Shown: one piece after another, positions 1 through 9,608 of the stretch
How the letters are laid out: every line of letters starts with the position of its first letter
How positions within the stretch are numbered: position 1 is the first letter of the stretch
Assembly (NCBI GenBank): GCA_900551895.1
Contig: URXX01000005.1
Coordinates: 83,368 to 147,367, forward strand
Reading direction: 5' to 3'
Length of the DNA stretch: 64,000 nt
Source of the DNA: an uncultured Lachnospiraceae bacterium
GTDB taxonomy: Bacteria; Bacillota; Clostridia; Lachnospirales; Lachnospiraceae
Made by a program: the position numbers and the translations under genes
The notes under the pieces: generated by a model
What the model was told of the DNA's origin: nothing
The model's input: only the letters and a program-made list of their open reading frames with translations
Databases searched by the model: none

Positions 1-2
1 TC

Positions 3-2429
3 GGTGCAGGTTTCTTTGTAAAGAAAACCATTGACAATGCGCCTAATATCTCTCCTGCAAACGTAAAACCTACGGGATACACAACATTTGTTGTTGATAA
101 GGACGGAAACGAAATCGAAAAGTTTGTTTCTTCCGGTTCTAACCGTGTATACAAAACCCTTGATGAAATTCCGGTTCATCTTCGTCAGGCATTTATCGCC
201 ATTGAAGACTCACGCTTTTATCAGCATAAAGGAATTGATTTAAAAGGTATTGTTCGTGCAGGGGTTGTCGGACTGACCAGTGGTAATTTTTCAGAAGGTG
301 CCAGTACAATCACACAACAGTTAATTAAGAACACAGTCTTTCCTGATTTTATTAATGAGGACAGTTTTTTCGAGAGCCTTGAACGTAAAATTCAGGAACA
401 ATATTTGGCTTTGGAACTTGAGAAGCAGATGGATAAAGATTTAATTTTAGAAAATTATATGAACACCATCAACTTAGGGCAGAATACTTTAGGTGTACAA
501 GCCGCTTCCAAACGTTATTTCAATAAAGATGTTTCCGAACTGACTTTGTCGGAATGTGCTACTATTGCGGGTATCACACAGAGTCCAAGTACGTTCAACC
601 CTGTGACAAACCCTGATAAGAACAAACAGCGCCGTCAAAAAGTTCTCACAAAAATGTTGGAACAGGAATTTATTTCACAGGCGGAATATGATGAGGCAAT
701 GACAGATGATGTGTATGCACGCATTCAAAATGTAAATACACAACTTACAACTTCTGATGTAGACTCATACTTCATCGACGCTCTCGCAGATCAGGTTATC
801 GAAGATTTACAGCGTACTGACGCAGGTTATCCGGGATATTCCGAAGCACAGGCAATCAACGCTTTATATAGCGGCGGATTAACGATTTATGCTACGCAGG
901 ATGCCGCAATCCAAAAAATCGCCGATGAAGAAATGAACAAAGACAGTAATTATCCTTCATCTGTATACACAGGTGTCGAATATGCCCTAACTGTCACCAG
1001 AAAAGACGGTACACAGGAAAACTACAGTTCCGGTCATCTCAAAAAATTCGGAAAAGAAAAATATAACGATAAACAAGGATTGCTCTTTACTTCGGAAGAA
1101 AAGGCAAAATCCCGTATAGAAGCATTTAAGGCATCCATTGCACAGGAAGGAGATAAATATGACGAAAAAATTATCTTTTCTCCTCAGCCACAGGCTTCCG
1201 CAGTTATTATGGACCAGTATACCGGAGAAGTGAAAGCACTTGTAGGCGGACGTGGAAAAAAACAGTCGAACCGAAGTCTGAACCGTGCAACCGGCTCTTT
1301 AAGACAACCGGGTTCTGCTTTTAAAATTATAGCTGTTTACGCCCCTGCTTTAGACAGCGCCGGACAATCACTCGGAACTGTAACAAAGGATGAACCTTTT
1401 GAGAGAAATGGAAAGTCTTACAAAAATGCTTACAATGGTTTCAAGGGCAACGTTACAATGCGAACTGCCATTCAAGATTCCATTAATATCAGCGCTTTAA
1501 AAACATTTGAGGAAATCACTCCTCAACTTGGATTTGAATATTCAGAAAAATTAGGTATTACATCGTTAGTGAAATCGAAAAAAATCAACGGAAAAGTATA
1601 CAGTGATTTGCAGCTTCCTACTGCACTCGGCGGTATTACAGACGGTGTTTCCAACTTAGAAATGACAGGTGCATATGCCGCAATCGCTAACGGCGGAGTT
1701 TACAATACACCTATCTTCTATACAAAAATTTTAGACCACGAAGGAAATGTTCTGATTGATAACACAAGCAAATCAAGAACGGCATTGCGGGAATCTACCG
1801 CTTATCTTTTGACAAGCGCCATGGAGGACGTTGTAAAACAGGGAACAGGTAAACAGGCAGCACTCTCAAATATGCCTATGGCAGGAAAAACTGGTACAAC
1901 AACTTCACGAGTAGATATTTGGTTCTGTGGATATACACCGTACTACACCTGCTCTGTGTGGGTTGGTTTTGATGATAATAAAGAACTTCCAAGCGGAAAC
2001 TATAATCAAAAATTATGGAAAGGAATTATGTCGAGAATACACAAAAACCTTCCATACAAAGACTTTGAAATACCGGATACCGTAGCAAAGAAAAAAGTAT
2101 GTTCTATCTCCGGCAAGGTCGCTTCCGGCTCTTGCCCATATCATATGGAATATATTGCTTTGGACGGCGGTTCCGATAAAGTTTGTTCAAGTCATGCCGG
2201 ATATTCCGGTTCTGTAGGCGGAACAGTATCATCTGAGCATGAAAACGGAAACCCTGACAATAACGGAAATGTTTCTGACGAAAATACTTCAACAGAAAAT
2301 TCTCCTGACGACAGCGGAACTGATAATGGAGAGGATTTTGAAAATCCTGATGATAACAATTCCTACGAAAACGGAAATTCTGATACAAATCAGAACACGG
2401 GACAGCCGGTGCCACCGACAGTTCCGTAG
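3..2429 (+). CDS. Class A penicillin-binding protein (transglycosylase/transpeptidase), 5' end outside the window
   Basis: Bifunctional peptidoglycan synthase that polymerises glycan strands and cross-links stem peptides on the outer face of the membrane. The frame is open from base 3, so the N-terminus and membrane anchor lie upstream; 808 residues are visible. The GT51 domain shows EDSRFYQHKG (visible residue ~68, catalytic Glu), GASTITQQL (~99) and the ILENYMN motif. The transpeptidase domain shows the SxxK motif SAFK (Ser codon at 1314), SIN (codon at 1479) and KTG (codon at 1887). A short Cys-containing segment and an Asn/Asp/Ser/Gly-rich acidic tail of about 65 residues ending in a Pro-rich stretch close the protein. 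A perfect 17-bp hairpin follows the stop. The family call is secure; the exact paralogue (PBP1A/2A type) is not. Confidence 0.95.
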   Translation, partial: GAGFFVKKTIDNAPNISPANVKPTGYTTFVVDKDGNEIEKFVSSGSNRVYKTLDEIPVHLRQAFIAIEDSRFYQHKGIDLKGIVRAGVVGLTSGNFSEGASTITQQLIKNTVFPDFINEDSFFESLERKIQEQYLALELEKQMDKDLILENYMNTINLGQNTLGVQAASKRYFNKDVSELTLSECATIAGITQSPSTFNPVTNPDKNKQRRQKVLTKMLEQEFISQAEYDEAMTDDVYARIQNVNTQLTTSDVDSYFIDALADQVIEDLQRTDAGYPGYSEAQAINALYSGGLTIYATQDAAIQKIADEEMNKDSNYPSSVYTGVEYALTVTRKDGTQENYSSGHLKKFGKEKYNDKQGLLFTSEEKAKSRIEAFKASIAQEGDKYDEKIIFSPQPQASAVIMDQYTGEVKALVGGRGKKQSNRSLNRATGSLRQPGSAFKIIAVYAPALDSAGQSLGTVTKDEPFERNGKSYKNAYNGFKGNVTMRTAIQDSINISALKTFEEITPQLGFEYSEKLGITSLVKSKKINGKVYSDLQLPTALGGITDGVSNLEMTGAYAAIANGGVYNTPIFYTKILDHEGNVLIDNTSKSRTALRESTAYLLTSAMEDVVKQGTGKQAALSNMPMAGKTGTTTSRVDIWFCGYTPYYTCSVWVGFDDNKELPSGNYNQKLWKGIMSRIHKNLPYKDFEIPDTVAKKKVCSISGKVASGSCPYHMEYIALDGGSDKVCSSHAGYSGSVGGTVSSEHENGNPDNNGNVSDENTSTENSPDDSGTDNGEDFENPDDNNSYENGNSDTNQNTGQPVPPTVP

Positions 2430-2430
2430 C

Positions 2431-2472
2431 AAAAGAGGAGATAGTGTCATTCTGAACACTATCTCCTCTTTT
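2431..2472. terminator. Bidirectional terminator between the PBP and glucokinase genes
   Basis: Perfect 17-bp inverted repeat (2431-2447 and 2456-2472) with an 8-nt loop. A-rich and T-rich ends on either side let it work in both directions for the two convergent genes. It starts one base after the PBP stop. Confidence 0.9.
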
Positions 2473-2486
2473 ATGGTTTTTCCTGC

Positions 2487-3419
2487 TTATTCAATTACTA
2501 ATTTCGCTGCGCCGTAAATTCCTGCATCATTTCCCAAACGAGCCAATTCAAACTGACATTCTTCATTCGCAAAAAATACCCGTTCTTTAAACGCTTCTGT
2601 AATGTAGTCCAAAAGAACCCTTCCGGCCTTTGAAACGCCGCCGCCGATTACAATAACTTCCGGATCTGTTAAAGCCGCCACATTCGCCAAAGCAAATCCT
2701 AAATATTTTCCAAATTCTTTTGCAATTTCAATAGCAACCGTATCATTTTCTTTTACCGCATCAAAGACAGTTTTTGCACTGATTTCCTCATTACGCAATA
2801 CTGTTGCATCGTCATTTTTTGCAAGACGTTTTTTTGCAAGTCTTACAATTCCCGTTGCAGATGCGTACTGTTCTAAACAGCCTCGATTTCCGCATCCACA
2901 CACTTCTGTTTCATCATAGTTTACGCAGATATGTCCGATTTCTCCGCCTGCTCCGTGTCCGCCGACTACCATATGTCCGTTGGAAATAATTCCTCCGCCG
3001 ACACCTGTCCCAAGCGTTACCATAATCATGTTTTTGTGTCCCAGACCTCCGCCTTTCCACATTTCTCCCAGAGCCGCTACATTTGCGTCGTTTCCGACTT
3101 TTACCGTCATTCCTACTAACGTTTCCAATTCATGTTTTACTTCTTTATATCCCCAGCCTAAGTTTGCAGTTGCCTGTACAACACCTGCCTCCGTAACCGG
3201 CGCGGGTATTCCCACACCTATACCAAGAACGTCCTCTTTATCTAAATTTTGTTCCTCCATTTTCTTCTGAATGGAAGCCGCTACGTCAGGCAAAATATTT
3301 TCTCCGTGATTTTCCTTTCTTGTTTCAACTTCCCATTTTTCTACTAACGTACCGTCAAAATGAAACAATCCCATTTTAACAGTTGTTCCGCCAATATCGA
3401 TTCCAAAGCAATATCTCAT
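2487..3419 (-). CDS. glcK: ROK-family glucokinase
   Basis: ATP-dependent sugar kinase, probably phosphorylating glucose to glucose-6-phosphate in the cytoplasm; 310 residues, normal for the family. The N-terminal phosphate loop DIGGTTVKMG, the GNDANVAA segment with the catalytic Asp, GTGVGGG, and the ROK zinc signature CGCGNRGCLEQY are all present. I chose the ATG at 3419 because AGGAG sits 8 nt upstream of it, overlapping the hprK stop; the in-frame GTG at 3428 would have no spacing from that site. It lies 11 bp after hprK and is probably co-transcribed with uvrC-hprK. ROK proteins also include N-acetylmannosamine and fructose kinases, so substrate is inferred from family similarity. Confidence 0.9.
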   Translation of the reverse strand: MRYCFGIDIGGTTVKMGLFHFDGTLVEKWEVETRKENHGENILPDVAASIQKKMEEQNLDKEDVLGIGVGIPAPVTEAGVVQATANLGWGYKEVKHELETLVGMTVKVGNDANVAALGEMWKGGGLGHKNMIMVTLGTGVGGGIISNGHMVVGGHGAGGEIGHICVNYDETEVCGCGNRGCLEQYASATGIVRLAKKRLAKNDDATVLRNEEISAKTVFDAVKENDTVAIEIAKEFGKYLGFALANVAALTDPEVIVIGGGVSKAGRVLLDYITEAFKERVFFANEECQFELARLGNDAGIYGAAKLVIE

Positions 3420-3430
3420 TTTTTTCACTC

Positions 3431-4366
3431 CTATTTATTCTGTGTCAAATTTTCCTGTACTCTTCTGTACAATTCCTGCGCCGCATTATATCCCATCTGT
3501 TTTTGTCTGTGATTTACCGATGCCGATTCTACGATAATCGCAAGATTTCGTCCCGGACGGATTGGAATAGAATGACAGACTACTTTATTTCCAAGAAATT
3601 CTGTATATTCTTCCTCCAAACCAAGTCTGTCGTATTCTTTTTCTTTATTCCAATCTTCCAATGTAATGACAAGGTCAATGTTCTGTGTTTCTTTTACACT
3701 CTGTACACCGAAGAGCATCTTTACGTCCACAATTCCAATACCGCGTAACTCGATTAAATGTCTTGTAATATCCGGTGCAGTACCGACAAGTGTTTCATCA
3801 CTGACTTTTCTGATTTCCACAACATCATCTGTCACAAGTCGGTGTCCTCTCTTAATTAATTCCAAAGCCGCCTCGCTCTTTCCGATACCGCTCTCTCCCA
3901 TAATGAGTACACCGACACCGTATACATCAACTAAAACACCATGTATAGAAATGCAAGGTGCAAGTTCCACATTTAACCAGCGTATTGCCTCCGCCATAAA
4001 ATCAGATGTTTTTTTGTCTGTAGCAAATACAGGAATATTTTTCTCGTTTGCTTTTTTCAACATCAATTCATCCGGATATACTTTTGTGCTGTATATCAAA
4101 CATGGAATATCATACGATAACAGTTGTTCATATATGACTTCTTTTCTTTCTTCCGGCATTTTTTGCAAATAAGTATATTCCACATATCCGATTACCTGAA
4201 TACGTTCTGAATCAAAATGGTCGAAAAATCCTGTCAACTGCAATGCAGGACGGTTAATATCCGGCACAGTAATAACTCTCTCTGTCATATCTATATCCGG
4301 TGTGAGATTTTTCAGTTCCATTTTTTCAACTAATTTTTCTAATCCGACACTACTAGTGCAACCCAT
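3431..4366 (-). CDS. hprK: HPr kinase/phosphorylase
   Basis: Bifunctional enzyme that phosphorylates and dephosphorylates HPr on a serine, the sensor step of CcpA-type carbon catabolite repression in Firmicutes. 311 residues, standard length. The Walker A loop GESGIGKS is at residues 157-164, followed by the Asp pair of VTDDVVEI (~180), and the HPrK signature ELRGIGIVDVKMLFG is at ~206-220. The start is supported by GGAGGAGGAA upstream of the ATG. It lies between uvrC (43 bp upstream) and a ROK glucokinase (11 bp downstream). In many relatives hprK sits near murB/whiA genes, but only the uvrC side of that arrangement is seen here. Confidence 0.95.
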   Translation of the reverse strand: MGCTSSVGLEKLVEKMELKNLTPDIDMTERVITVPDINRPALQLTGFFDHFDSERIQVIGYVEYTYLQKMPEERKEVIYEQLLSYDIPCLIYSTKVYPDELMLKKANEKNIPVFATDKKTSDFMAEAIRWLNVELAPCISIHGVLVDVYGVGVLIMGESGIGKSEAALELIKRGHRLVTDDVVEIRKVSDETLVGTAPDITRHLIELRGIGIVDVKMLFGVQSVKETQNIDLVITLEDWNKEKEYDRLGLEEEYTEFLGNKVVCHSIPIRPGRNLAIIVESASVNHRQKQMGYNAAQELYRRVQENLTQNK

Positions 4367-4409
4367 AAAGTTCCTCCTCCTATTTAAAATGTTCGCTCTG
4401 CTTAGTATA

Positions 4410-6251
4410 TCATTTATGGAAAAAGTTGTACACTTCCTGAGCCGATTTTTCGTTCATTGACGGTAAATTTTTCAATTCCTCCACTGTCGCCTCTTTAATT
4501 GCATCCAGACTCATGAAATGCTTCATCAAATCTTTTCTTCTAGCCGGTCCTATCCCTTTAATGTCATCTAAAATAGAATGAACCTGTCCCTGTCCTCTCA
4601 ATTTTCGATGAAATTCAATGGCAAATCGGTGTGCCTCGTCCTGAATACGTGTGATAAGGCGAAACGCCTCTGAATTTCTGTCAATCGGTATTTCCACATT
4701 ATTATAGTATAACCCTCTTGTCCTGTGATTATCATCTTTTACCATACCGCAGACTGCAATGTCTAAATGCAATTTCTCCAGCACTTGAAGTGCCACATTT
4801 ACCTGCCCTTTTCCACCGTCCATCATAATCAAATCCGGAGATGATGTGAAACTTCCCAATTCTTTCCCCTCTTCTTTCTCTTTGATACCGTGTTCAAATC
4901 TTCTTGTCAACACCTCTTCCATACTGGCATAATCGTCTGCCCCCTGCACACCTTTGATTTTAAATTTACGGTAATCATTTCGTTTCGGTTTTCCTTTTTC
5001 ATAAACAATCATAGAACCGACAGAGTTAAATCCATTCGTATTGGAAATATCAAATGCCTCCATTCGGGACAGATGTGACAATCCGAGTAACTTTTCTATT
5101 TCCTTTACCGCGCCGATTGTTCTTCCCTCTTCTCTTTTTAACCTTTCCTTATCAGTAGAAAGAACAAGTTTTGCATTTTTTTCCGCCAAATCTACCAGTT
5201 TCTTTTTCTGACCTTTTCGGTGGACGGTGATATGCACTTTATGTCCTCTTTTCTGTGTCAGCCACTCCTCCAAAAGATTGCTTTCTTTTAATTCTTCCTG
5301 CACCATAAGTTCACGGGGAATATATGGCGTTCCCGCATAAAACTGTTTAATAAAATTTTCCAAAATTTCACTTTTTTTCTCATCTCTGCTGATTTTCATG
5401 TAGAAATGGTCCCGACCGATGAGCCTTCCGCCGCGAATGAAAAATACCTGTACAACCGCATCGTCCTCTTCCGTCGCAACCGCCAAAATATCCTTATCCT
5501 CGCCGTCACTGTTTGTTATTTTCTGCTTTTGGGCAATCTGCTTTACGCTGTTTAACAATTCTCTGTACTCGATTGCCTTCTCAAACTCCAGTTCCTCCGA
5601 TGCCTGCTGCATTTTTTCCTCTAATGTTTTCAAAATCCTGTCATATTCTCCACCGAGAAAACGTAATGCCTGCTGTACCGACTTCCTATATTCCTCTTTA
5701 GAAATATAATTTTGGCACGGAGCATAACACTGCTTGATATGATAATTCAGACACGGACGTTCTTTCCCAATATCTTTTGGCAAATTACGATTGCAACTCC
5801 GTATATGATATAGTTTACGAATCAAATCTATTGTGTCTTTTACTGCACCCGCACTTGTATACGGTCCAAAATATTTTGCCTTATCCTTTTTTATCTCTCT
5901 TGCAAACAATACTCGCGGATAGTCTTCGTCCACCGTCACTTTAATAAACGGATACGTTTTATCATCCATAAGCATTGTATTGTATTTCGGTCTGTGTTCT
6001 TTTATCAGATTGCATTCCAGTACAAGCGCTTCCAGTTCAGAGTCCGTCACAATATACTCAAAACGGGAAATGTGGGTAACCATCTGCTCAATTTTAGCCC
6101 CTTTATTCCGACTGCTCTGAAAATACTGCCGTACACGATTTTTCAGACTGACTGCCTTTCCCACATAAATAATATCGTCTTTCTCATCGTGCATTAAATA
6201 TACGCCCGGTTTTCCTGGCAACTTTTTTAATTCTTCCTCTATGTTAAACAT
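4410..6251 (-). CDS. uvrC: UvrABC excinuclease subunit C
   Basis: Makes the dual incision on either side of a bulky DNA lesion in nucleotide excision repair, after UvrA/UvrB loading. 613 residues, full length. The N-terminal GIY-YIG nuclease begins near residue 13 (KPGVYLMHD ... IIYVGKA); a UvrB-binding UVR helix pair lies near 205-235 (EEKMQQASEELEFEKAIEYR); the RNase H-like 5' nuclease shows EAFDISNTNG and MMDGGKGQ with its acidic residues; and a helix-hairpin-helix tail carries GIGPARRKDLM and a second LPSMNEKSAQ element. It begins the uvrC-hprK-glcK run. An extended -10 element TGTTAAAAT (about 6274-6282, minus strand) lies just upstream. Confidence 0.97.
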   Translation of the reverse strand: MFNIEEELKKLPGKPGVYLMHDEKDDIIYVGKAVSLKNRVRQYFQSSRNKGAKIEQMVTHISRFEYIVTDSELEALVLECNLIKEHRPKYNTMLMDDKTYPFIKVTVDEDYPRVLFAREIKKDKAKYFGPYTSAGAVKDTIDLIRKLYHIRSCNRNLPKDIGKERPCLNYHIKQCYAPCQNYISKEEYRKSVQQALRFLGGEYDRILKTLEEKMQQASEELEFEKAIEYRELLNSVKQIAQKQKITNSDGEDKDILAVATEEDDAVVQVFFIRGGRLIGRDHFYMKISRDEKKSEILENFIKQFYAGTPYIPRELMVQEELKESNLLEEWLTQKRGHKVHITVHRKGQKKKLVDLAEKNAKLVLSTDKERLKREEGRTIGAVKEIEKLLGLSHLSRMEAFDISNTNGFNSVGSMIVYEKGKPKRNDYRKFKIKGVQGADDYASMEEVLTRRFEHGIKEKEEGKELGSFTSSPDLIMMDGGKGQVNVALQVLEKLHLDIAVCGMVKDDNHRTRGLYYNNVEIPIDRNSEAFRLITRIQDEAHRFAIEFHRKLRGQGQVHSILDDIKGIGPARRKDLMKHFMSLDAIKEATVEELKNLPSMNEKSAQEVYNFFHK

Positions 6252-6297
6252 TTCTTTTTTCCTTTCTCCCTATATTTTAACATATCTTTCGGCACGA

Positions 6298-6333
6298 AAA
6301 AAGGCGTACCCGCTAAACAGGATACGCCTTTTT
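6298..6333 (-). terminator. Terminator of the APC permease gene
   Basis: Hairpin of about 14 bp (6298-6310 with 6320-6333, one G-U pair in minus-strand RNA) followed by a T-run on the minus strand, 15 bp after the permease stop. Confidence 0.85.
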
Positions 6334-6347
6334 CCATTTATTTTTTC

Positions 6348-7751
6348 TTATTTTTTTGTTTTCTTCGCGATAATCGGCATAATTGCACCTAATCCTAAAA
6401 GAACAAATGGTGTAAGAATATTTAATGTCAACTGGAATAAATCATCTGAGTAAATACCTCCGATGCAGGCAATGGCTGTAAAGATAAAGCACCATGCCCC
6501 AAAGATAATACCAATTGTTTTATTCTTCACAAATTTATATTCAGGAGCAAATTTTTCTCCCGCCTTCTTCAATGCAATGTAAGCAACAAATACCCATAAG
6601 TAACGTAATGGCATACATACAGAGTTTAATTTTACAAGCCATTTTACTAAAACGTCTACATTTTTAATACCAAATGCAGGAATGATAATTAAAATACTTA
6701 CGATTACTGCTACTAATTTATGTCCGTTTGTATAAGCGCCGTGTTTGTTCTGTTTGAACATCTGTTTTGGAATGTAGTTTTCATCAGCATTTCCAAGTAA
6801 CATGCAAAGCGGTGCATCAATAGAGATAACCATAACAGAGAACTGTCCGAGGAACTGTGTAATCGCATATAAGATAACGAATAAGTTTCCTACGTGATAG
6901 TAATCACCTAATTTTTGGAACGCATAATAAGCACCGTTTGTCATAAGGTCTTCCGGAATGTTCTTTGAATCAAACATCATTCCCATTGAAATTGTTCCTA
7001 AAATAGCACATACAGCAACCATGACTGCTAATGCAATCATACCTTTTGAAAAGTCTTTTGCAGGATTTTTTGTCTTGTTTACATATGGCGAGAATTTTTC
7101 ACAACCACCTACCGCAAAGACAAGAATAGACAATCCTGTAAAGAATTTCATATCAAATGTCGGCATAAATGTTTTCACAGACCAGTCAATTTCTAATAAT
7201 GGTGCATTTGTAATTGCAGGTGCAGCCATCATTAATACGATATACAAAATAGACATGATGAACATTGTTGTTCCCGCAAGTGTAGAAATTTTCTTCAACA
7301 TGGAAACCCCTTTAGATGCAAGGTACAATGCCAAGAAGAAGATTGCAAGACACAAAATCTGCATTACTGTCGTATTCATCTCACTTGCTCTGCTGTCTTG
7401 GAATATAATCCAACTTGTTGCGATAACCGCTGAGTTTGGTTTCTGTGAAATGTAAGGCATATGTACTACCCAGTATGTCCAACCGGCATAGTATGCAAGC
7501 CTTTTCCCCATAGTTGCTGAAATCCATGAACTTACACCACCGTTGGCATTTTTAAACGCCGATCCAAGTTCACCTACCATTAACGCATATGGTACAAAGT
7601 AAATACCGAATACGATTATCCAAGCAACAATCGCCTGCAAACCATTGTATTCTGAGAACCCGTTAATAACGTTACCGAATCCCCATACACCACCAAACGC
7701 CATAAACGCAAGGCTGTACCACAAAATTTTCTTTTCGTTTTTTTGATTCAT
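6348..7751 (-). CDS. APC-family amino acid permease
   Basis: Polytopic cytoplasmic-membrane transporter of 467 residues with about 12 hydrophobic segments. The first segment carries the glycine-rich FGGVWGFGNVINGF helix break and is followed by the GELGSAF...GGVSSWI block typical of the APC superfamily, which binds the amino-acid backbone at the broken helices. The overall pattern is nearest to the glutamate/GABA-antiporter and YjeM-like branches, but the substrate cannot be read from sequence. It is monocistronic: its own promoter (TTGCAA-N17-TACCAT, 7784-7812) and terminator bound it. The start is supported by AAGGAG about 6 nt upstream. Confidence 0.9.
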   Translation of the reverse strand: MNQKNEKKILWYSLAFMAFGGVWGFGNVINGFSEYNGLQAIVAWIIVFGIYFVPYALMVGELGSAFKNANGGVSSWISATMGKRLAYYAGWTYWVVHMPYISQKPNSAVIATSWIIFQDSRASEMNTTVMQILCLAIFFLALYLASKGVSMLKKISTLAGTTMFIMSILYIVLMMAAPAITNAPLLEIDWSVKTFMPTFDMKFFTGLSILVFAVGGCEKFSPYVNKTKNPAKDFSKGMIALAVMVAVCAILGTISMGMMFDSKNIPEDLMTNGAYYAFQKLGDYYHVGNLFVILYAITQFLGQFSVMVISIDAPLCMLLGNADENYIPKQMFKQNKHGAYTNGHKLVAVIVSILIIIPAFGIKNVDVLVKWLVKLNSVCMPLRYLWVFVAYIALKKAGEKFAPEYKFVKNKTIGIIFGAWCFIFTAIACIGGIYSDDLFQLTLNILTPFVLLGLGAIMPIIAKKTKK

Positions 7752-7783
7752 AGTTTTTCTCCTTTTGTTTTATCACTATGTTA

Positions 7784-7812
7784 ATGGTATAACACTCATC
7801 GGATTTTTGCAA
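7784..7812 (-). promoter_or_regulatory. Predicted promoter of the APC permease gene
   Basis: Minus strand TTGCAA (7807-7812), 17-bp spacer, TACCAT (7784-7789), 32 bp before the start codon. The rest of the 136-bp gap up to the histidine-kinase gene holds a small hairpin with 6-bp TTGCAT/ATGCAA arms (7848-7865). Confidence 0.5.
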
Positions 7813-7887
7813 GAAATATTTCATTTTTCCGTTTCCAATTTTTGCTTTTGCATTTTTTTATGCAATTATATCTTCCTCTAAAATAAT

Positions 7888-8892
7888 TCAATCTGTAAAC
7901 GAATGCACCGCACCTTTCGGAAAGAAAATCGTTACCCGCGTGTACTTTTCTTCTTCCGATGCAACCTGTAACTGTAGTCCCAGCCTGTCGCACAGTTTTT
8001 TCGCCAAATATAGCCCCATTCCTGTTGCATTTGCTTTCTTTCTGTTTGAACCGGTAAATCCTTTTTCAAATACTCTGGCCAGTTCGGACCGCCTTATGCC
8101 ACAGCCGTTATCTTCTATAATAAGAGCGATATTTTCTCTGTTGTCAGCACTGTAAACAGTAAGTTTTTTCTGCGGTTTGTCCATATATTTTACCGCGTTC
8201 TGCAGTATTTGCGAAAGAATAAAAGAGAGCCATTTCTCATCTGTGTAAATTACATTTTCTGTATCGTGAATATCCAAAATTACTTTTTCTTCCAATAGTA
8301 CATATCTGAATTTCAACAGAACCTGATGAACTATTTCATCCAATGATAATCTCTTGACAAAATAGTCTTTTTCTGTGTTCTCACTCCTTGCATAATATAA
8401 CATCTGCTCAACCAACTGAAAAATCTTATCTGTTTCTTTTTTCAGCAAATAGTTTCTTGTATTATCAAATGTCAGCGATAATGCTCCGATTGGTATTTTA
8501 ATTTCATGGGCAAAACTTTCCACATATTCCTGATATTCCAACTGTTCCGCTTCCAGCATACTGATTTTATCGTTCATCGCCTTACAGGCTCTTTTCAAAG
8601 CGTAATAGTATGCTTCATTTTCCACCTCTCTCGGCTTCGGAAGAATTTCCGAAATGTAATATGTTTCCTGCAGTTTGTCCGTCATTTCAATGATCTCACG
8701 ATTTTTTCTGCGTTTACTTCGATAAGTCAGCCACAAAAATCCCGTCTGAAATATAATACATATAAAAAGCATAAGAAAAATATATAATCCGTCCACTCCC
8801 GAAGAAAAGAGAAGAAATACAACCATAACAAGAAAAAACAGTTGAAACAAAATATATACTATTTTCTCCTCTAAAAATGTAACAAAACTCAT
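7888..8892 (-). CDS. Sensor histidine kinase, BceS-type (intramembrane sensing)
   Basis: Sensor of a two-component system. 334 residues: two closely spaced transmembrane segments within the first ~60 residues with almost no extracytoplasmic loop, an H-box SFAHEIKIPIG (His ~129), then an HATPase domain with DNGCGI (N/G1 box) and GMGLYLAKKLC (G2 box). The missing input domain is typical of kinases that sense through a partner ABC transporter, and a BceAB-like pair is encoded just upstream. I chose the ATG at 8892, which overlaps the response-regulator TGA as ATGA; an in-frame GTG at 8901 is the alternative but lacks a spaced ribosome-binding site. Confidence 0.92.
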   Translation of the reverse strand: MSFVTFLEEKIVYILFQLFFLVMVVFLLFSSGVDGLYIFLMLFICIIFQTGFLWLTYRSKRRKNREIIEMTDKLQETYYISEILPKPREVENEAYYYALKRACKAMNDKISMLEAEQLEYQEYVESFAHEIKIPIGALSLTFDNTRNYLLKKETDKIFQLVEQMLYYARSENTEKDYFVKRLSLDEIVHQVLLKFRYVLLEEKVILDIHDTENVIYTDEKWLSFILSQILQNAVKYMDKPQKKLTVYSADNRENIALIIEDNGCGIRRSELARVFEKGFTGSNRKKANATGMGLYLAKKLCDRLGLQLQVASEEEKYTRVTIFFPKGAVHSFTD

Positions 8893-9548
8893 AATCTCCA
8901 CCCTTTTCCCCGAACATTTTCCAACAAATGCGAAATACCTATCTCTTTCAATTTCTTTTTTAGACGAGTCATATTGACAAGCAATACGTTTTCATCTAAA
9001 TAATACTTATCATTCCACAACTTTTCCAACAGTTCTTCTTTTCCTATCACTTTATCCTCGTTCATAAAAAAATAATACAAAATACGAAATTCATTTCTTG
9101 TCAACTCAATCGTTTCCTCTTTATATTTTAATATGGATAAATGTAAATCTAACGTACACTCTTTCTTCGTAATTTCCCTGAAATTATTCGGATTGGAAAG
9201 TTGAAACGCTCTTTTTATTTTCTCCAGCAAAATCAATGTATCATACGGTTTTGGAATAAAATCAATACCACCCGCCTGAATACTCTGTAATTCGTCCGCT
9301 GTCGTATCTCTGCTCGTCACAAAAATAATAGGCGTCTGCCGTACATTCTTTATTTTTTTGCATATGTCATACCCATTTTCATATGGCAGATTTACGTCCA
9401 ACAAAATTAAATCTGTCACACTCTTTTCCACACTTTTAGGTATATTTTCAAAATCGGTAAACAATACTGTTTCATATCCTTTTGTCTGCAATAATTTTGC
9501 CAACTCCTGACGGGTAATCTCATCATCTTCGATAATTCCTATTTTCAC
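8889..9548 (-). CDS. OmpR/PhoB-type response regulator, BceR-like
   Basis: DNA-binding output protein of the two-component system. The receiver domain has the acidic pair IIEDDE near residue 7, phospho-acceptor Asp51 in LILLDVNLP, the Thr/Ser of FVTSRD and the Lys of PKPYD. A C-terminal winged helix begins near residue 130 and ends RGKGWRL. Upstream of the GTG at 9548 is GGAGGGAGG at 8-nt spacing, which decides this start over longer in-frame possibilities; the resulting 219 residues fit the family. It overlaps the kinase by 4 bp and follows the permease by 60 bp. Target promoter is probably that of the adjacent ABC genes (see 12405-12420). Confidence 0.92.
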   Translation of the reverse strand: MKIGIIEDDEITRQELAKLLQTKGYETVLFTDFENIPKSVEKSVTDLILLDVNLPYENGYDICKKIKNVRQTPIIFVTSRDTTADELQSIQAGGIDFIPKPYDTLILLEKIKRAFQLSNPNNFREITKKECTLDLHLSILKYKEETIELTRNEFRILYYFFMNEDKVIGKEELLEKLWNDKYYLDENVLLVNMTRLKKKLKEIGISHLLENVRGKGWRL

Positions 9549-9608
9549 CTGCCATGCCTCCCTCCAACTTTCTATTATACACACATTCCACAAGGAGAGT
9601 TAGTAAAA

